A stretch of DNA of 64,000 nt from Dactylonectria macrodidyma (taxonomy: Eukaryota > Ascomycota > Sordariomycetes > Hypocreales > Nectriaceae): contig JAGMUV010000031.1 in NCBI GenBank assembly GCA_020744425.1, forward strand, positions 620,001-684,000, in the 5' to 3' direction. Position 1 is the stretch's first letter. Each line of letters opens with the position of its first letter. The notes beneath the pieces are model-generated. The model had not been told where the DNA came from, searched no databases, and saw only the letters and a program-made list of their open reading frames with translations. Below are positions 1-10,387 of this stretch, one piece after another. The position numbers and the translations under genes were made by a program.

Positions 1-2698
1 CACACGCCGCCGGCTTGCCTTCTCAGCAATTACCTGGGATGAGATGCAAGAGATGATGCTAGCAGCTAATCCTGCTATAGAGGACCTTTTAGTGACCAAC
101 CGAAGTGCTCTAATGCGACTAATTGATGCCACATATGAGTTATATTCTTCTCAGCTCATGGCAACTATTGAAGCTTCCATCTCAAATATCCATATCTTCT
201 CTGATCTCTGGACATCGCCCCATCGCCATGGGATACTCGCCATCTCTGCGAGATGGGTTGATCAGGATTATCAGCCACGAAGGGCACTTCTAGCGATGCC
301 AGAATGTCGCTATAGCCATAGTGGTGAAACCCAGGCATCTCTAATTATCGATACACTGGCAAAGTACGGCATTGCTTCTAAAGTGGGCTACCATGTAGGG
401 GATAATGCCACTTCAAATGATACCTGCTTGTCTTATCTCTCACGGCGGTTACGAGAAGACTATGGGGTACGATAGCTCTTCCCTTATCTCTGGATTAGGA
501 TTAATTGGTTGCTAGTTGACGTTTGATCCCTCTAAGCGCCGTATCCGCTGCGTCGCCCACATTATTAACCTATCCCTTCAAGCATTTCTTCTCGCGTCTT
601 CAAAAGAGGCACTAATCGCCGCTCTTAATGCCGCCGATGATACCTCAAACGATCAGTTGTTTGCACAGTTCTACGACACCTTGCACGACGCCGGACAGAC
701 AACAAGAACAGATGAGGCCCATCAGAGAAGAAGAGCTTCGCGAAGAGGCAATCGTATACTTGAGAACTTCACTGGATGGCAGCATATCGCGCCCCTACAG
801 AAAGTACACAACATCGCGGTCTGGATACGTAAATCTACGCTTCATTCGGCTATATGGGACGATGAAATAAAGCTCCGACTAGGCATAGATAATGCCACAC
901 GCTGGAATTCATGGTATCGATTGTTAGATAATTTTCTGCGGTATCAATCCCGTGTAAAACAGTTCCTAATTGACCATGATAGAGAGCTTCAAGACGATAT
1001 CCTGCTAGCTTCAGAGTGGGAGTTTATTGAACGGACGCATCGTTTCCTACAGCCGTTTGCCTCAGCTACGTTGTTGGCCGAAGGGGCGCGATCTACACTC
1101 TCCCAATCACTCTCGATAATGGATGTTTTATTGCGACAGTACGAGAAGTATAAGGTCGGTGGCGATGATATTTCTTTATCTAATTGATCGGTTAACTAAT
1201 TGTCTTATTTAGGAACTTTATAGTTCAAAGGAAAACCATGATCCCCACATAGTACACTGCATCGATATGGGCTGGTTTGTACTTAATAAGTACTACACCT
1301 TATCAGACCAGACACCTGTGTATGCCGCCGCACTCCTTCTCGATACCTCGAAACGAAGAAAATACATTGAGCGGAATTGGCAAGAATCCTGGCACGCGCC
1401 TGCTATTGCTGCTGCCCAGCAAATTTGGCTAGATGAATATAGGCAATTGCTAGACCGGCATGAAGAATTGCTACACAGGCATGACTCTTACGCAGGCATG
1501 ACTTTTATTGCATTTGATTCGCCCTTTTTTCCCGTTGACCCACAGGTACATCCCCCAAAGGCGGTGAAGCTATCTCTCTTAACAAAGCCAGGTCAAGCCT
1601 TCCTTAATGCAGAGTCTGGTTGTCAACACAGAACAAGGTTAATTCCAACACGCATTTAGGACAGCCTATGCTATGTCTTTATTGTCTAACTACTATAGAA
1701 GGAAGCACCTCCTCCTCACTGCTAAGCATCTCACTCCTTCGCCTGCGAATGCTAGGTTGCGTTTTCTGTCCACCGGCACGTACTCAGTAGTTCTCCCAGC
1801 TCTGTAGTACAGACGTCTTGAAAATGAGGCTGTTGGCGATGCCTGGTACAGCCTGTGTTTGGGGGCTAGTCTCAGCAGGGGTTCCTAAAACACTACGCCT
1901 GCAGCCCTGTGGCCTCGGCAAATATCAAATCTTTTGCGAACGATTATTCTAGGTGGCTTTAATATGTGACTAAGGAGTAATTGGTGTAGTAGGTAGCCGG
2001 TGAACAGTTTCCTTGCTTGCCTCGGCCGTCACGATTGCGGAGAGTCGCGATTGCAGAGAGCAAAGCTCAAGGGTACAATGGAAGTTGTTGGCAGAATCTA
2101 CATGCACTAACAAAAGAGGATGGGCCAATCAGAAGCCGTAAAAAGTCATGCCTGTGTAAGAGTCATGCCTGTGTAGCAATTCTTCATGCCGGTCTAGCAA
2201 TTGCCTGAATATAATGCCGCGCCAATCCCAGAATCCTTGCGGGTGCCTCTAGATGTGTCCTCTTAATCTGGGAGGCAGCGCAACGACCTGGATGAGTTGT
2301 TGAGCGATATTGCTGTTACTGGCCCTATCTTAGACGACGCCGATGACTTCGAAACCTTTATTGATGCACCACCGACCCGGATAGCTGGCTCTCCTCTCGA
2401 GTGGTGGCTACATCGAGATCAAAGGAAAGCATATCCGCGGTTATCCCGCATGGCAATTGATATCCTCTCAATCCCTCCTGAATCATCTGATGTTGAGTCT
2501 CACTTCTCATCGGCGCGGCGTACGCTATCATGGGATAGAGAGAGCATGACCTGCGAGAACCTGGCGAAGGTTGAGTGTGTGGGCAACTGGATGCGCGAGG
2601 GTATCATTGTGCCCAGGTCTCACGGTGGCAGGGGCGTTATTTCGAGCGTTGCTGTTGAGTTTAGCGTTGAAACAGAGGCAGAGGACTTTCTAGATTAG
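1..2698 (+). pseudogene. hAT transposase remnant A
   Basis: A hAT-family transposase starts before the window and is read in pieces. The first coding block (44-466) contains the core around IFSDLWTSPHRHGILAI. A 49-nt GT-AG intron (467-515) follows, then 516-1154 with CVAHIINLSLQAFL and a DNATRWNSWYR box, then a second intron (1155-1212), then 1213-1659 with the conserved YAAALLLDTSKRRKYIE block. The C-terminal dimerisation block (EWW, SSDVESHFSSARRTLS) reappears at 2283-2698. The 620 nt between 1660 and 2282 do not continue the protein and look like inserted or decayed DNA. The reading is broken, so I treat it as inactive. The family call is firm, but the element ends are not visible. Confidence 0.85.
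1660..2282. other. non-coding interruption in hAT remnant A
   Basis: No convincing gene is visible here. The stretch separates two parts of one hAT transposase. It includes a short direct duplication of agtcatgcctgtgta near 2146-2175. It may be a decayed insertion, but no inverted repeats or target duplication could be found. Confidence 0.4.
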
Positions 2699-2802
2699 GG
2701 TACTTTCTTGTTCTTTCCTCTAGCCTGCAAGAATTTTATGTGGTTTATCTGGATATCAACCTTGCTAAAGTGGCTATGTGGCTGTATGGATATCTACCTG
2801 GA

Positions 2803-2850
2803 TATATCGATATCCAGATAATTTCTCCCACTTATCTGGATATCGATATA
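2803..2850. repeat. perfect 18-bp inverted repeat (hairpin)
   Basis: tatatcgatatccagata at 2803-2820 is the exact reverse complement of 2833-2850, with a 12-nt loop. Further ggatatc copies lie at about 2751, 2789 and 2868-2880. The cluster sits between two hAT coding fragments and resembles the subterminal short repeats found near hAT ends. That role is inferred. Confidence 0.7.
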
Positions 2851-2886
2851 GGGGCCAGAATTTCGGTGGATATCGATATACGCAGG

Positions 2887-2982
2887 TCTGATGTAATCGA
2901 AGCATTGGAGTGCCTGAAGTCATGGTTTGGGATACGAGATTTTCAAGGTGACAAGATTTTCGCTGAGGCAGTTGAATGCTGA
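2887..2982 (+). pseudogene. hAT C-terminal fragment
   Basis: A short open stretch begins SDVIEALECLKSWFG. It matches the last helix of the hAT dimerisation domain and closely resembles DVIEASECLRAWYG of the hAT copy at 11,293-12,025. Only the last 30 or so codons remain, so it is a relic of a second hAT element next to remnant A. Confidence 0.7.
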
Positions 2983-3282
2983 GGTCACGTGGAATATATT
3001 GGATGTATTGTCACACTGCCAATATATTGGGTCCTTGGCAACAGACCTGCGTATATCACTTTAGCATATCACAATACGCAAGTCTGCTTTTCCTTCTGGG
3101 ACCTACCCTGGGCAGCCAGAGCCGGCTGCTTGGGGAATTCGGGCTGCGTTGTGCGTCTTCTTTTCGCAGGCGAGGAAGGCAGTTCTTCTAGATAGGCCTG
3201 AGGGCTGCTGTCCAGTTCTCACAAGACGAGTGGTGCAACGAAGGGTGTGGGCCGAAGAGATTGAATTTTCGCTGCTTTCTTC

Positions 3283-3424
3283 TATCTAAGGGAGCGACGA
3301 AGGTTGTCCTCTTATACCTATATTCAATCTGCCGATATCATAGGCAGCAGGCTGCTGCCTGATGCTAGTTGTGGTCGTTCACTCTCATCGTGAACTTGTT
3401 CACGATGATCGTGGTCCTTGCCTC
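3283..3424. repeat. dispersed palindromic repeat, uninterrupted copy
   Basis: This 142-bp block recurs at 48,484-48,522 plus 50,629-50,734, where a piggyBac-like element splits it. It contains two neighbouring palindromes: aggcagcag/ctgctgcct around 3351-3370 and atcgtgaac/gttcacgat around 3386-3408. Here it is uninterrupted across 3320-3321 and so serves as the empty site of that insertion. No gene lies in the rest of 2983-3557. Confidence 0.8.
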
Positions 3425-3557
3425 ATCTCACTAGGTGCCAAGAAAAAAATAAATCAAGGGGAAGGTGGAGGTTATATGGAAGTATCACTGTAATGAGCAT
3501 CGCATTATGAATAATAGTATACAAGACTAAACTGGCCCCCGTCCGATCAAGACAAGG

Positions 3558-5083
3558 CTATGGCTCCGGCTCTGAAACCGAAACCTGTCGATCCAAGCCG
3601 TCCATTTGAACTAAACTGCGTTCATCATTTTCGCTGTACTCAACATTGAAACTCCTCTCGTATGAAATCCCTGGCAATTCGATAGCCTGGTGCCCTCTTC
3701 CGGCAACCAAAGTGGATTGCGTGCCCAACGGCCGAGTTCTGCTCTTGGATTGCCTCCCTGAAGCGTTTGCCGAGTCTGTGCCATCCTTAGATGTGCCCAA
3801 AACACTACAGAATAATCGGACTAGAAAAAGGCGAAATGATGGCATGCAGGCACATATACTCCCTACATGGCTCTCGATTATTGACCACTTGGAACATTCT
3901 GTAAACTCCCAAGTGACATTGTAGGAATCCGCTGGGTGCTTGACGAGTTCAGAGAGCCGAAGGATCGAGACAACTATATCGCTTGAACTCAGGTTAGCTA
4001 GAAGCCGATTTTTTTGAATCTGAAATATGGAAGCGTACAAGATACCGACTGAAAACATGAGGGACGCCCCAACCTTCTTCTTCCGACCTAGTTGGAGACC
4101 CCCGATCTGATGTAGAGGGATTGCTAGTATCCAAATACTCAACGCAATGCTGATGGCAGAGTGAGACCAAGTACCGGCGTTGATGTTCAAGCAGTGACCC
4201 TCACGTTCGCCGTCCCACCGATTCCAGAAGTGACTGACGGGTCGACAAGTGACTAGAGCTTGGATCATAAATGTAACCAAAAACGCAACAGTAACAGCCA
4301 GAGTACCGTAGAGGACCTTGCGGGTTGTCGGCGATGGGAAGATGCGTAGGTAGAAGAAGAGGAGGGCGATTTTGATGGACACGATTTGGAAGAAATATAA
4401 AAATGATTGAATGAAGAAGAAGGTAGCAAAACGTGTGATTTGGTGAGGCTGCAGTGTCCATACGTCCCGACCTAAACCGCTGGGAGCGCTGCCGTAAATA
4501 TTGAGAAATGTGCTGGCAATGGCACTCAGAAGACAAAAGAGAATGCACCAGTCGTCAAGGTAAATCTCCAGTCTGGCATACAGCTTGAACGCAAATCTTT
4601 GCATGACGAGCAAAGCCGAGAGAATCGTCAAGACGATCGCCACAACGTTAATCTCATTTGATCGATCCCTGACCGGGAACTGGCAAGTAGTTGCGGTCAG
4701 GTTGTGGGCGACTAGCGGCAAAGTTAGGCATTGATTTGGTAATCCATGGTATGAGATTGCCTGACGTACGTAGAGACTCCTTAATCTCGCAATCTTGCAG
4801 CATGCAGCCTAAGAATTGCTCCCGCATGGTAACATTCGTGCACAGCCATGGTTGATCTGCGCTCGAATATGTGGTCCCCACGCTTGAATCTCGATAGCAC
4901 TGAGCCTAGACAGAAAGTTAAAAAGAATTCCCGAGCGTTCTGAATTGCAAGTTCGCGAAAAGTGCAATCCTCACCTACAGTGCAATTAGAGATATCACCA
5001 AACTCGGTGGACAATGCCTTGGACCGAGCCACTTGTAAGGAAACGATGATTGTCAGAAACAAAGTGATTGATGAAGGCCGCAT
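3558..5083 (-). CDS. CFEM-domain, Pth11-like seven-helix membrane receptor
   Basis: Four exons are inferred: 5083-4979, 4905-4770, 4711-4046 and 3973-3558. The introns are 73, 58 and 72 nt, all GT-AG. The last is in frame, so the unspliced reading hides it, but removing it joins MFSV to VSILRL as expected for the family. The start MRPSSITLFLTIIVSLQ is a signal peptide. A short Cys-rich CFEM region follows (NCT-AQC, then WLCTNVTMREQFLGCMLQDC). The seven-helix rhodopsin-like fungal domain has the typical YLDDWCILF, GLGRDVW and IICACMPS-type motifs, here SICACMPSFR. The product is about 440 residues with a charged C-terminal tail. Related Pth11-class proteins sense surfaces or host cues at the plasma membrane; the ligand is unknown. 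The gene looks intact. Confidence 0.85.
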
Positions 5084-5540
5084 ACTAGGCGTACGATCTC
5101 GAGCCTTGGGGCCGAGAGCTTTCTTCAGAAGAGACAAGCCTGAATGATTACAAGACGTCGGGTACGGGTTTTATCGTGGATCTGTTAGATTGGGGATGTG
5201 TATATGGAGATGTGGGGATGACGAGGATCCTTCATATCTCCTGCATTGAATGCGGGGAAACGAACCCAAAGGCCCTCATCCTGACAGACAGCGTCAGGGC
5301 ATCCTGGTCCGAAACTTATCCCCGAGGGTCTGCAGGGCTCGGAGCAACCGATCCCTTCGGGGAAGTATCGGATAGGCATAGTAAGGAGCTGGGAACTTAT
5401 CCCAATATGTTGTTCAACAACTCTAGCCTCAGTAGTAACTGCATGGGTTGTGACGTGGTGGGTCTCATATGCACAGTCAGCAACGAGCCAACGTGTCAGC
5501 AAGGTAACCCCAGTCGTAATGCCGCTAATGTCAGCACCCA
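5084..5540. other. intergenic, no recognised gene
   Basis: This is the upstream region of the receptor gene and the left flank of the Mutator-like element. A minus-strand open stretch (5185-5559) exists but matches nothing I know and runs into the transposon end, so I do not call it. Confidence 0.5.
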
Positions 5541-5549
5541 AGCCTCTGC
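5541..5549. repeat. 9-bp target-site duplication, left copy
   Basis: agcctctgc, repeated directly at 10020-10028. It marks the exact insertion point of the MULE. Confidence 0.95.
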
Positions 5550-5643
5550 GGGGGCTCATACAGGCACAGCTAGCTGTGCCAATAAGACCACGTGACTTTT
5601 TGCACAGCTAGCTGTGCAAATAAGATCTGTTATGTAAGCCCGA
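5550..5643 (+). repeat. MULE left terminal inverted repeat (94 bp)
   Basis: Identical to the reverse complement of 9926-10019. It holds two internal palindromes, ggcacagctagctgtgcc and tgcacagctagctgtgca, plus a cacgtg box. These are plausible transposase-binding sites. Confidence 0.95.
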
Positions 5644-6070
5644 TACGTGTGTGAGTAAGAGATATCCCTCTACTATTCAATCTACTGTGAACGGCCTCTA
5701 GTAACTGTATTCCAGCTATCTAGTCCAGGATGCTATTTACATCAAAGATGAAGAAGAAAGAAAGAAATTCCTAAGTGCCCCTGAGCTGTGGAACGATTTC
5801 TCGTGCCTGGCGCGCACGAGCCTAGTACGTCTTGCGGCACAGCCGCAAGGATATGGGCCCTGGCCCATGACATCTACGGAAACAGCATCAATTTGTACAA
5901 TTGAAGAGATACAGTGATTTACTATATACACAGCTCTTCAATATGTGATATATCATCTATTGGCAGCGTACCAGTCTGCCCAGGGCCGTGAAGAACGTAC
6001 AATACCTACACTCGCATCATCTGAACACCACAGGTCCATAGCTATCAAGTGAATCACTTCAACGCGTGCA

Positions 6071-6080
6071 TTATATAAAG
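6071..6080 (+). promoter_or_regulatory. TATA box of the MULE accessory ORF
   Basis: ttatataaag lies about 60 bp upstream of the ATG at 6138. It is followed by a pyrimidine-rich stretch (ctctttcccttg) typical of fungal transcription starts. Confidence 0.5.
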
Positions 6081-6137
6081 CAGGGCTCTTTCCCTTGAAA
6101 GAAGCTCTCTATTCCTTCATCAAACAGTATCGCAAAG

Positions 6138-6773
6138 ATGTACAACTGCAACCAAAGTCAGCGTCAGAACCCTCAAGACTTCCCAATCTTTGTAGACAAT
6201 ACATCAACACTAGCAGGGGCAGTCTATCCTACAACTGCGAATATACGGGCTACTTTACATCCCATTACTAGCAACCAGCAACGAGAGCGGCGCCCCAATG
6301 ATCCTTATCCAGCAACCGATCCTCTGCATATGCTCCATTGGTGGGTTCAACATACCTTGCCAAATGATCCAACCACCTCCAATGCTCTCTATGTCCAGAA
6401 TCCTCAAGCCCTTGTGAGAGCCCACAACACTTAGTATCTTCCTCAAGGGGATCCTGTTACTGTGATCTCACGCCCATGGGGATATCAGGTTGAGGGAGAG
6501 TGGCGTATTGCGTATTGGGATCAACGACTTCAGCAACGGCCACAGCGCGCCAATCCTGATATCAATCCCTATTGGAGTACATTCAACCTTCAGGCTATGG
6601 ATCAGGTATGTCGGAATCAGCAATTTACGGTCCCAGACACGACTTGGCCTTCACCGGCTGTAGGGATGACTACCTATATGCCAACAATCGTAGCTTTAGA
6701 GAATGCAGGAGTTCACATCGCGAATGTTGATCGAAATAGCTATATTCAGTGGTATTGGCAGGGAAGGCAATGA
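6138..6773 (+). pseudogene. accessory ORF carried by the MULE, unknown function
   Basis: The reading frame runs 212 codons with one internal TAG at 6432-6434. Coding character is clear on both sides of the stop. The first half has NPQDFPIFVDNTSTLAGAVY and DPLHMLHWWVQHTL. The second has ISRPWGYQVEGEWRIAYWD and NRNSYIQWYWQ-type aromatic-rich text. CAG to TAG would explain the stop and is the change repeat-induced point mutation makes. The gene is divergent from the transposase and has its own TATA box. I recognise no domain. It may be a transposon accessory protein or a captured host gene. Confidence 0.6.
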
Positions 6774-7320
6774 TCTCTTTAGCTTTGGTAGCTCTCTCGC
6801 TCATTCAATTGACGGCTACTAAGCCCACTTAACCCAATACTGCAACTCAGTCACAACTCTATCAAATCAAACCATTGGGTCATTATAGATATACTCGGAA
6901 ATTCGCCTTTTCTTCCTTTTTCTAGTGATATATACTTTGTTAGTGGAAGAGGTCTTTAGTGTAGACCACACCCGTCCGCAGGGTAGGAGCTGGAGAGGGG
7001 CAGATGGCAAGAGGAAGCAAGCAAGTAGCTGTCTCCTGGGGGTTTGAGATACAGAAAGCAATTAATATACTGCTGTCTGATGTCTCTAGAGAGAAAGAGA
7101 AAAGAAATATCGAGAAGAGCTGCTGCGACAGCTATAGGGTAATAAGTGTCAAGCGACAAAAGGTGTCATACAAATTAAAGAAGGGAAAATGCGTGTCTTT
7201 TCATTTGTCAGGCAGACTGATCGCCTTAAGTAGGGCCATCCTAGGCTAGCAGCTAGCCTCTACTGTATTAAAACACTAGGTGGACCGTTGACCCCATCAC
7301 AATACCAATCACATTTTCCG
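6774..7320. other. MULE internal spacer
   Basis: The two MULE genes converge across this stretch. No further coding signal is convincing. It presumably holds the 3' ends of both transcripts. Confidence 0.4.
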
Positions 7321-9906
7321 TCAATCTTGCAAATGTTGGTGGGGGGGAGGGGTTTTCCCACCTCCATACCATTCCTCCTGTAATTCACGATCTCTTTCAG
7401 CAGCATCCCAGACATGCCGCATCCCTCGCCGTTGTACGAAGGGCTGCTCTTCTCTCTCTCTCCCTACATTCTGTTCAACCCGTTCGTTCTCGGCTTTATC
7501 CCAATCAAGATAACTCATCATCTCCTCCTTAGTCCACTCTCTAATGCCGTTTTTCTCCCTGCAATGCCTCCCCATTTGCTTGTAGTCAAGGCACCAGTCA
7601 TACTCTGTTTTAGAGTAACGGGTAGGCAGCCCTATAGCCTTCCGGTATTGTTGATTGGTCTTGATGGCCCCCCGAGGCAATGTAGCATACCAGGCCTCTC
7701 GTGCTTCTTTGTATCGTTGGAAGATAGCAAGGGGGTCATCAACTCGTAATGCAGGCACTGCTCTTGCATTTGCTGTAGTAACAGTTGCTGGTCTGGCTGC
7801 TGGAGGAGATAGTACACGAGTTGCTGTACGTGTTGTTGTATGTGTTGTTGTAATGGCTACAATCTCGGATATTACAGAGGATCCTGATAGGGATGATGGG
7901 GATAATGAGCGGGTTACAGAGCGAGTAGATGTGTGTGTTGTTGTATGCGTTGTTATAGAGGTTTGTGCAGAAGCCTGCAATAGATGTTCATAACGTAAGG
8001 GGCATGCTTTAGACCTCATGTTGTGGCCTTGCTGATGACATCTCGAACACTTTGGCGGTGCCTTTGGTTGTACTGCTTTCTCAACAGCTTCAAATGCACA
8101 AGGCTCACGCTGTGTGCTTCTTGGTGGCAGCGTTGAACTAGCTGCTAGACGGTCGAACTGCTTGCGAGGCTCAATGAGAAGCTGGGCGCTTCCTGAGCGT
8201 TGGAGATACCAATGTGAATGGAAATGATGTAGTAGAAGGGGCTGATACTCGTCCAGTAAAGGCTTCAGGCTATGAGCACAAGGCAGACCAAGAGTCTTAG
8301 TGAAAACTCCTGTACACGCAGGATGTTCTCTTGATAGTCGTTGCCGTTGAGCCTCAACCTTCCGCAAAGCTTCATGTGATATCCAACCACAGATGTTGCT
8401 ATACAATGCCCCAGATAGCTGAAGAGGTATGCTGATATGCTGCCTGGCTTGGTTTGCCTTGAGCTCGGCAAGCTGATTTACCAGAACAAGCTTGATGATC
8501 CTCCAGGCCTCGAAGAGGTCAACTTGCGATGTTTTCAGGTGACCTTTGATAAGATTGTGAATGCCTTCGCCCCGTGATGTCACATATTGCTCGAAGTGAA
8601 GGTATTGGTTAACCCACGCCTTCACAAACCTCTCTTTGTAGAGATCTAGCCAGGTCTCCATGATATAGCCCACCTCGTTGATATGGCCAGGGATGTAACG
8701 GTCCTTGAACTTCTCAAGCCTCTCGTTGTAGATATCCTCAGTCGGTGAGGCTACAATCTCATGCCAAGAGTCGTAGAATTCCTTCCACTCTTTCTGCCCT
8801 TGAGAATCGCTTTTATCCCGAGTAAATGCGGGCATACAATAGGTCAGGACTGCTTTGTTGATATGCCATAAGCATAGCATCGGGGTTGACTGAGGGAAGC
8901 AAGAGGGAGAGGAAACAGCATTCATACAAGCAAGACAGCGATCTGTAAGTATTACAGAGGGAAGGGCTGCTCCATGAAGCTCATACATATACCGTAAACG
9001 CTCAAGAGCCCAGATGAAGTCATGCTCTTCCTCGCCGCTAAGGAATGCAAATGCAATACAGAAGGATCGTTGACAAGCATCAACACCAACTATATCGAGA
9101 AGAGGCATCTTGTACTTATTGGTCTTGTATGTGCAGTCCAATATAAGCACTTCAGGGTATAATTTGAGGTATGCCAGTGATGTAGGATGTGCAAATAATA
9201 CTGCTGTAACTCTGCTACTCTCGTCAAGGCGTATTTGACTCCAGAAGCCCTCACTCTTGAGCTGATCATCAAGGGCATGCATATTGCTTTGACCTCCGGC
9301 AAGGTCTCGCTTGCCCTGTGCAATGCAATTATAGATATCTTGCTGTGTAGCAATTATATCCGAGTTCATACGTAGGTATGACCTAATCTCCTTTGGCGCA
9401 ATGCCGGCATTGGCGAGTTGTTGGACTGTTGATCTATCTGAGGATGATAGCTGACGATGTGTTGGATGTGCCAGTTGACTGAGGCTTGGTTCGTGATTGT
9501 GTTGACCAAAGCCAGCCCGAGGACGATGCCTTACACTCCATGCAGTCTTGCATAGGCTTTCCATTGCTATCACAGAGAAGAGGCATCCCGTACGACGTGA
9601 TATAGTTTGCCGTTGCCGTTTCTTTGGGCCAGGAGGGCGCCCTCCTCGGTCACAGCCGAAGATAACTCCAGTTCTTCTACTAGAGGTCTTCCAAGACTTT
9701 TGGACTACAAAGGCATAGCCTCGTGGCGCTGCCCAAGCATTGATTGCTGCACGTAGTTCCTCCAGCGAGTTGTAGTCGCGTTCAGGAGGAAGGGCATCAT
9801 CAGGGAAGCGACGGGGGCCCTCAATTGGGTTCATTGTAGCAGAAGAAAGGCGCGGCAAGTTGAATTGATGCTGAAGAAGCCGTTGACTGTTGAATTGAAG
9901 GGCCAA
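7321..9906 (-). CDS. MULE transposase (FAR1/Hop type)
   Basis: The frame is open for 861 residues. The N-terminus (about 45-140) is a FAR1-like DNA-binding domain: YAFVVQKSWK, a Cys near 97 and a CxxxHN-type end GQHNHEPSLS. The MULE transposase core spans about 240-340, with LILDCTYKTNKYKMPLLDIV (catalytic Asp in LDC), VILTDRCLACMNAV (second Asp) and LCLWHINKAV. A SWIM-type zinc motif CTGVFTKTLGLPCAH follows near 540, then a CCHC knuckle CSRCHQQGHNMRSKACP near 650. The C-terminus has Thr-rich repeats and a charged tail. Translation may start at Met1 or at the second Met (MNPIEG, 9834). It looks functional. Confidence 0.93.
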   Translation of the reverse strand: MALQFNSQRLLQHQFNLPRLSSATMNPIEGPRRFPDDALPPERDYNSLEELRAAINAWAAPRGYAFVVQKSWKTSSRRTGVIFGCDRGGRPPGPKKRQRQTISRRTGCLFSVIAMESLCKTAWSVRHRPRAGFGQHNHEPSLSQLAHPTHRQLSSSDRSTVQQLANAGIAPKEIRSYLRMNSDIIATQQDIYNCIAQGKRDLAGGQSNMHALDDQLKSEGFWSQIRLDESSRVTAVLFAHPTSLAYLKLYPEVLILDCTYKTNKYKMPLLDIVGVDACQRSFCIAFAFLSGEEEHDFIWALERLRYMYELHGAALPSVILTDRCLACMNAVSSPSCFPQSTPMLCLWHINKAVLTYCMPAFTRDKSDSQGQKEWKEFYDSWHEIVASPTEDIYNERLEKFKDRYIPGHINEVGYIMETWLDLYKERFVKAWVNQYLHFEQYVTSRGEGIHNLIKGHLKTSQVDLFEAWRIIKLVLVNQLAELKANQARQHISIPLQLSGALYSNICGWISHEALRKVEAQRQRLSREHPACTGVFTKTLGLPCAHSLKPLLDEYQPLLLHHFHSHWYLQRSGSAQLLIEPRKQFDRLAASSTLPPRSTQREPCAFEAVEKAVQPKAPPKCSRCHQQGHNMRSKACPLRYEHLLQASAQTSITTHTTTHTSTRSVTRSLSPSSLSGSSVISEIVAITTTHTTTRTATRVLSPPAARPATVTTANARAVPALRVDDPLAIFQRYKEAREAWYATLPRGAIKTNQQYRKAIGLPTRYSKTEYDWCLDYKQMGRHCREKNGIREWTKEEMMSYLDWDKAENERVEQNVGREREEQPFVQRRGMRHVWDAAERDRELQEEWYGGGKTPPPHQHLQD

Positions 9907-9925
9907 TTTGCGGTATTACCCCTTT

Positions 9926-10019
9926 TCGGGCTTACATAACAGATCTTATTTGCACAGCTAGCTGTGCAAAAAGTCACGTGGTCTTATTGGCACAGCTAGC
10001 TGTGCCTGTATGAGCCCCC
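9926..10019 (-). repeat. MULE right terminal inverted repeat (94 bp)
   Basis: Reverse complement of the left repeat with no mismatch. It ends 20 bp from the most upstream transposase start at 9906, so the transposase promoter probably lies inside this repeat. Confidence 0.95.
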
Positions 10020-10028
10020 AGCCTCTGC

Positions 10029-10387
10029 ACACCATCAATGGTTCCACGTAAGTCAAAGCATTGCTGATAAACCATTTGTCGTCTATCATTTCATTGTATT
10101 ACGTAGATGGCGATGTCTCAAAGTGTTGGAATATCATGATTTTCAGTTTTCTTATGCTCTAGTCTGGGGATGACAGGAGTACCGACTTTATCCCATTCTG
10201 TGCTGCTCAACCACCCATCCGCAGTGTGTCCATCAACCAAGTAAAGCAAAATTTGGACCCTCTACTTGACTTGGTTGACGGGACCCCCTTGCTTGACTTG
10301 GTTTACTCGGTAAGAGAGGCTTGCTTTGCTTGGTTGGTTGAAGTTACTCGACTATTTTCCGTTCCTCATGTGGCTCCCGTGATAGAT
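10029..10387. other. intergenic, right flank of MULE
   Basis: No gene is visible. A short imperfect repeat of cttgacttggttgac / cttgacttggtttac lies at about 10,266-10,310. It could belong to the terminus of the neighbouring hAT remnant. Confidence 0.4.

Larger units (their letters stand above)
5550..10019 (-). mobile_element. complete Mutator-like (MULE, Hop/FAR1 type) DNA transposon
   Basis: The 4,470-bp element is bounded by inverted repeats 5550-5643 and 9926-10019, which are identical over 94 bp and begin gggggctcatacagg. The 9-bp sequence agcctctgc directly flanks both ends (5541-5549 and 10020-10028), the target-site duplication size expected of Mutator elements. Inside are a transposase on the minus strand and a second, divergent ORF on the plus strand. 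Identical ends and an open transposase point to recent movement. The size exceeds the roughly 3.3 kb I recall for Fusarium Hop, because of the extra ORF region. Confidence 0.95.

Noticed and set aside
3349..3375. Helitron 3' end (GC-rich hairpin followed by ctag and t)
   Set aside because: Similarity between the two copies continues about 50 bp past ctag, so the repeat does not end there. No Rep domain is seen either. Kept only as a possibility in the findings.
5185..5559. 124-codon minus-strand gene next to the MULE
   Set aside because: It runs across the transposon boundary and target duplication and matches no family, so it is an accidental frame.
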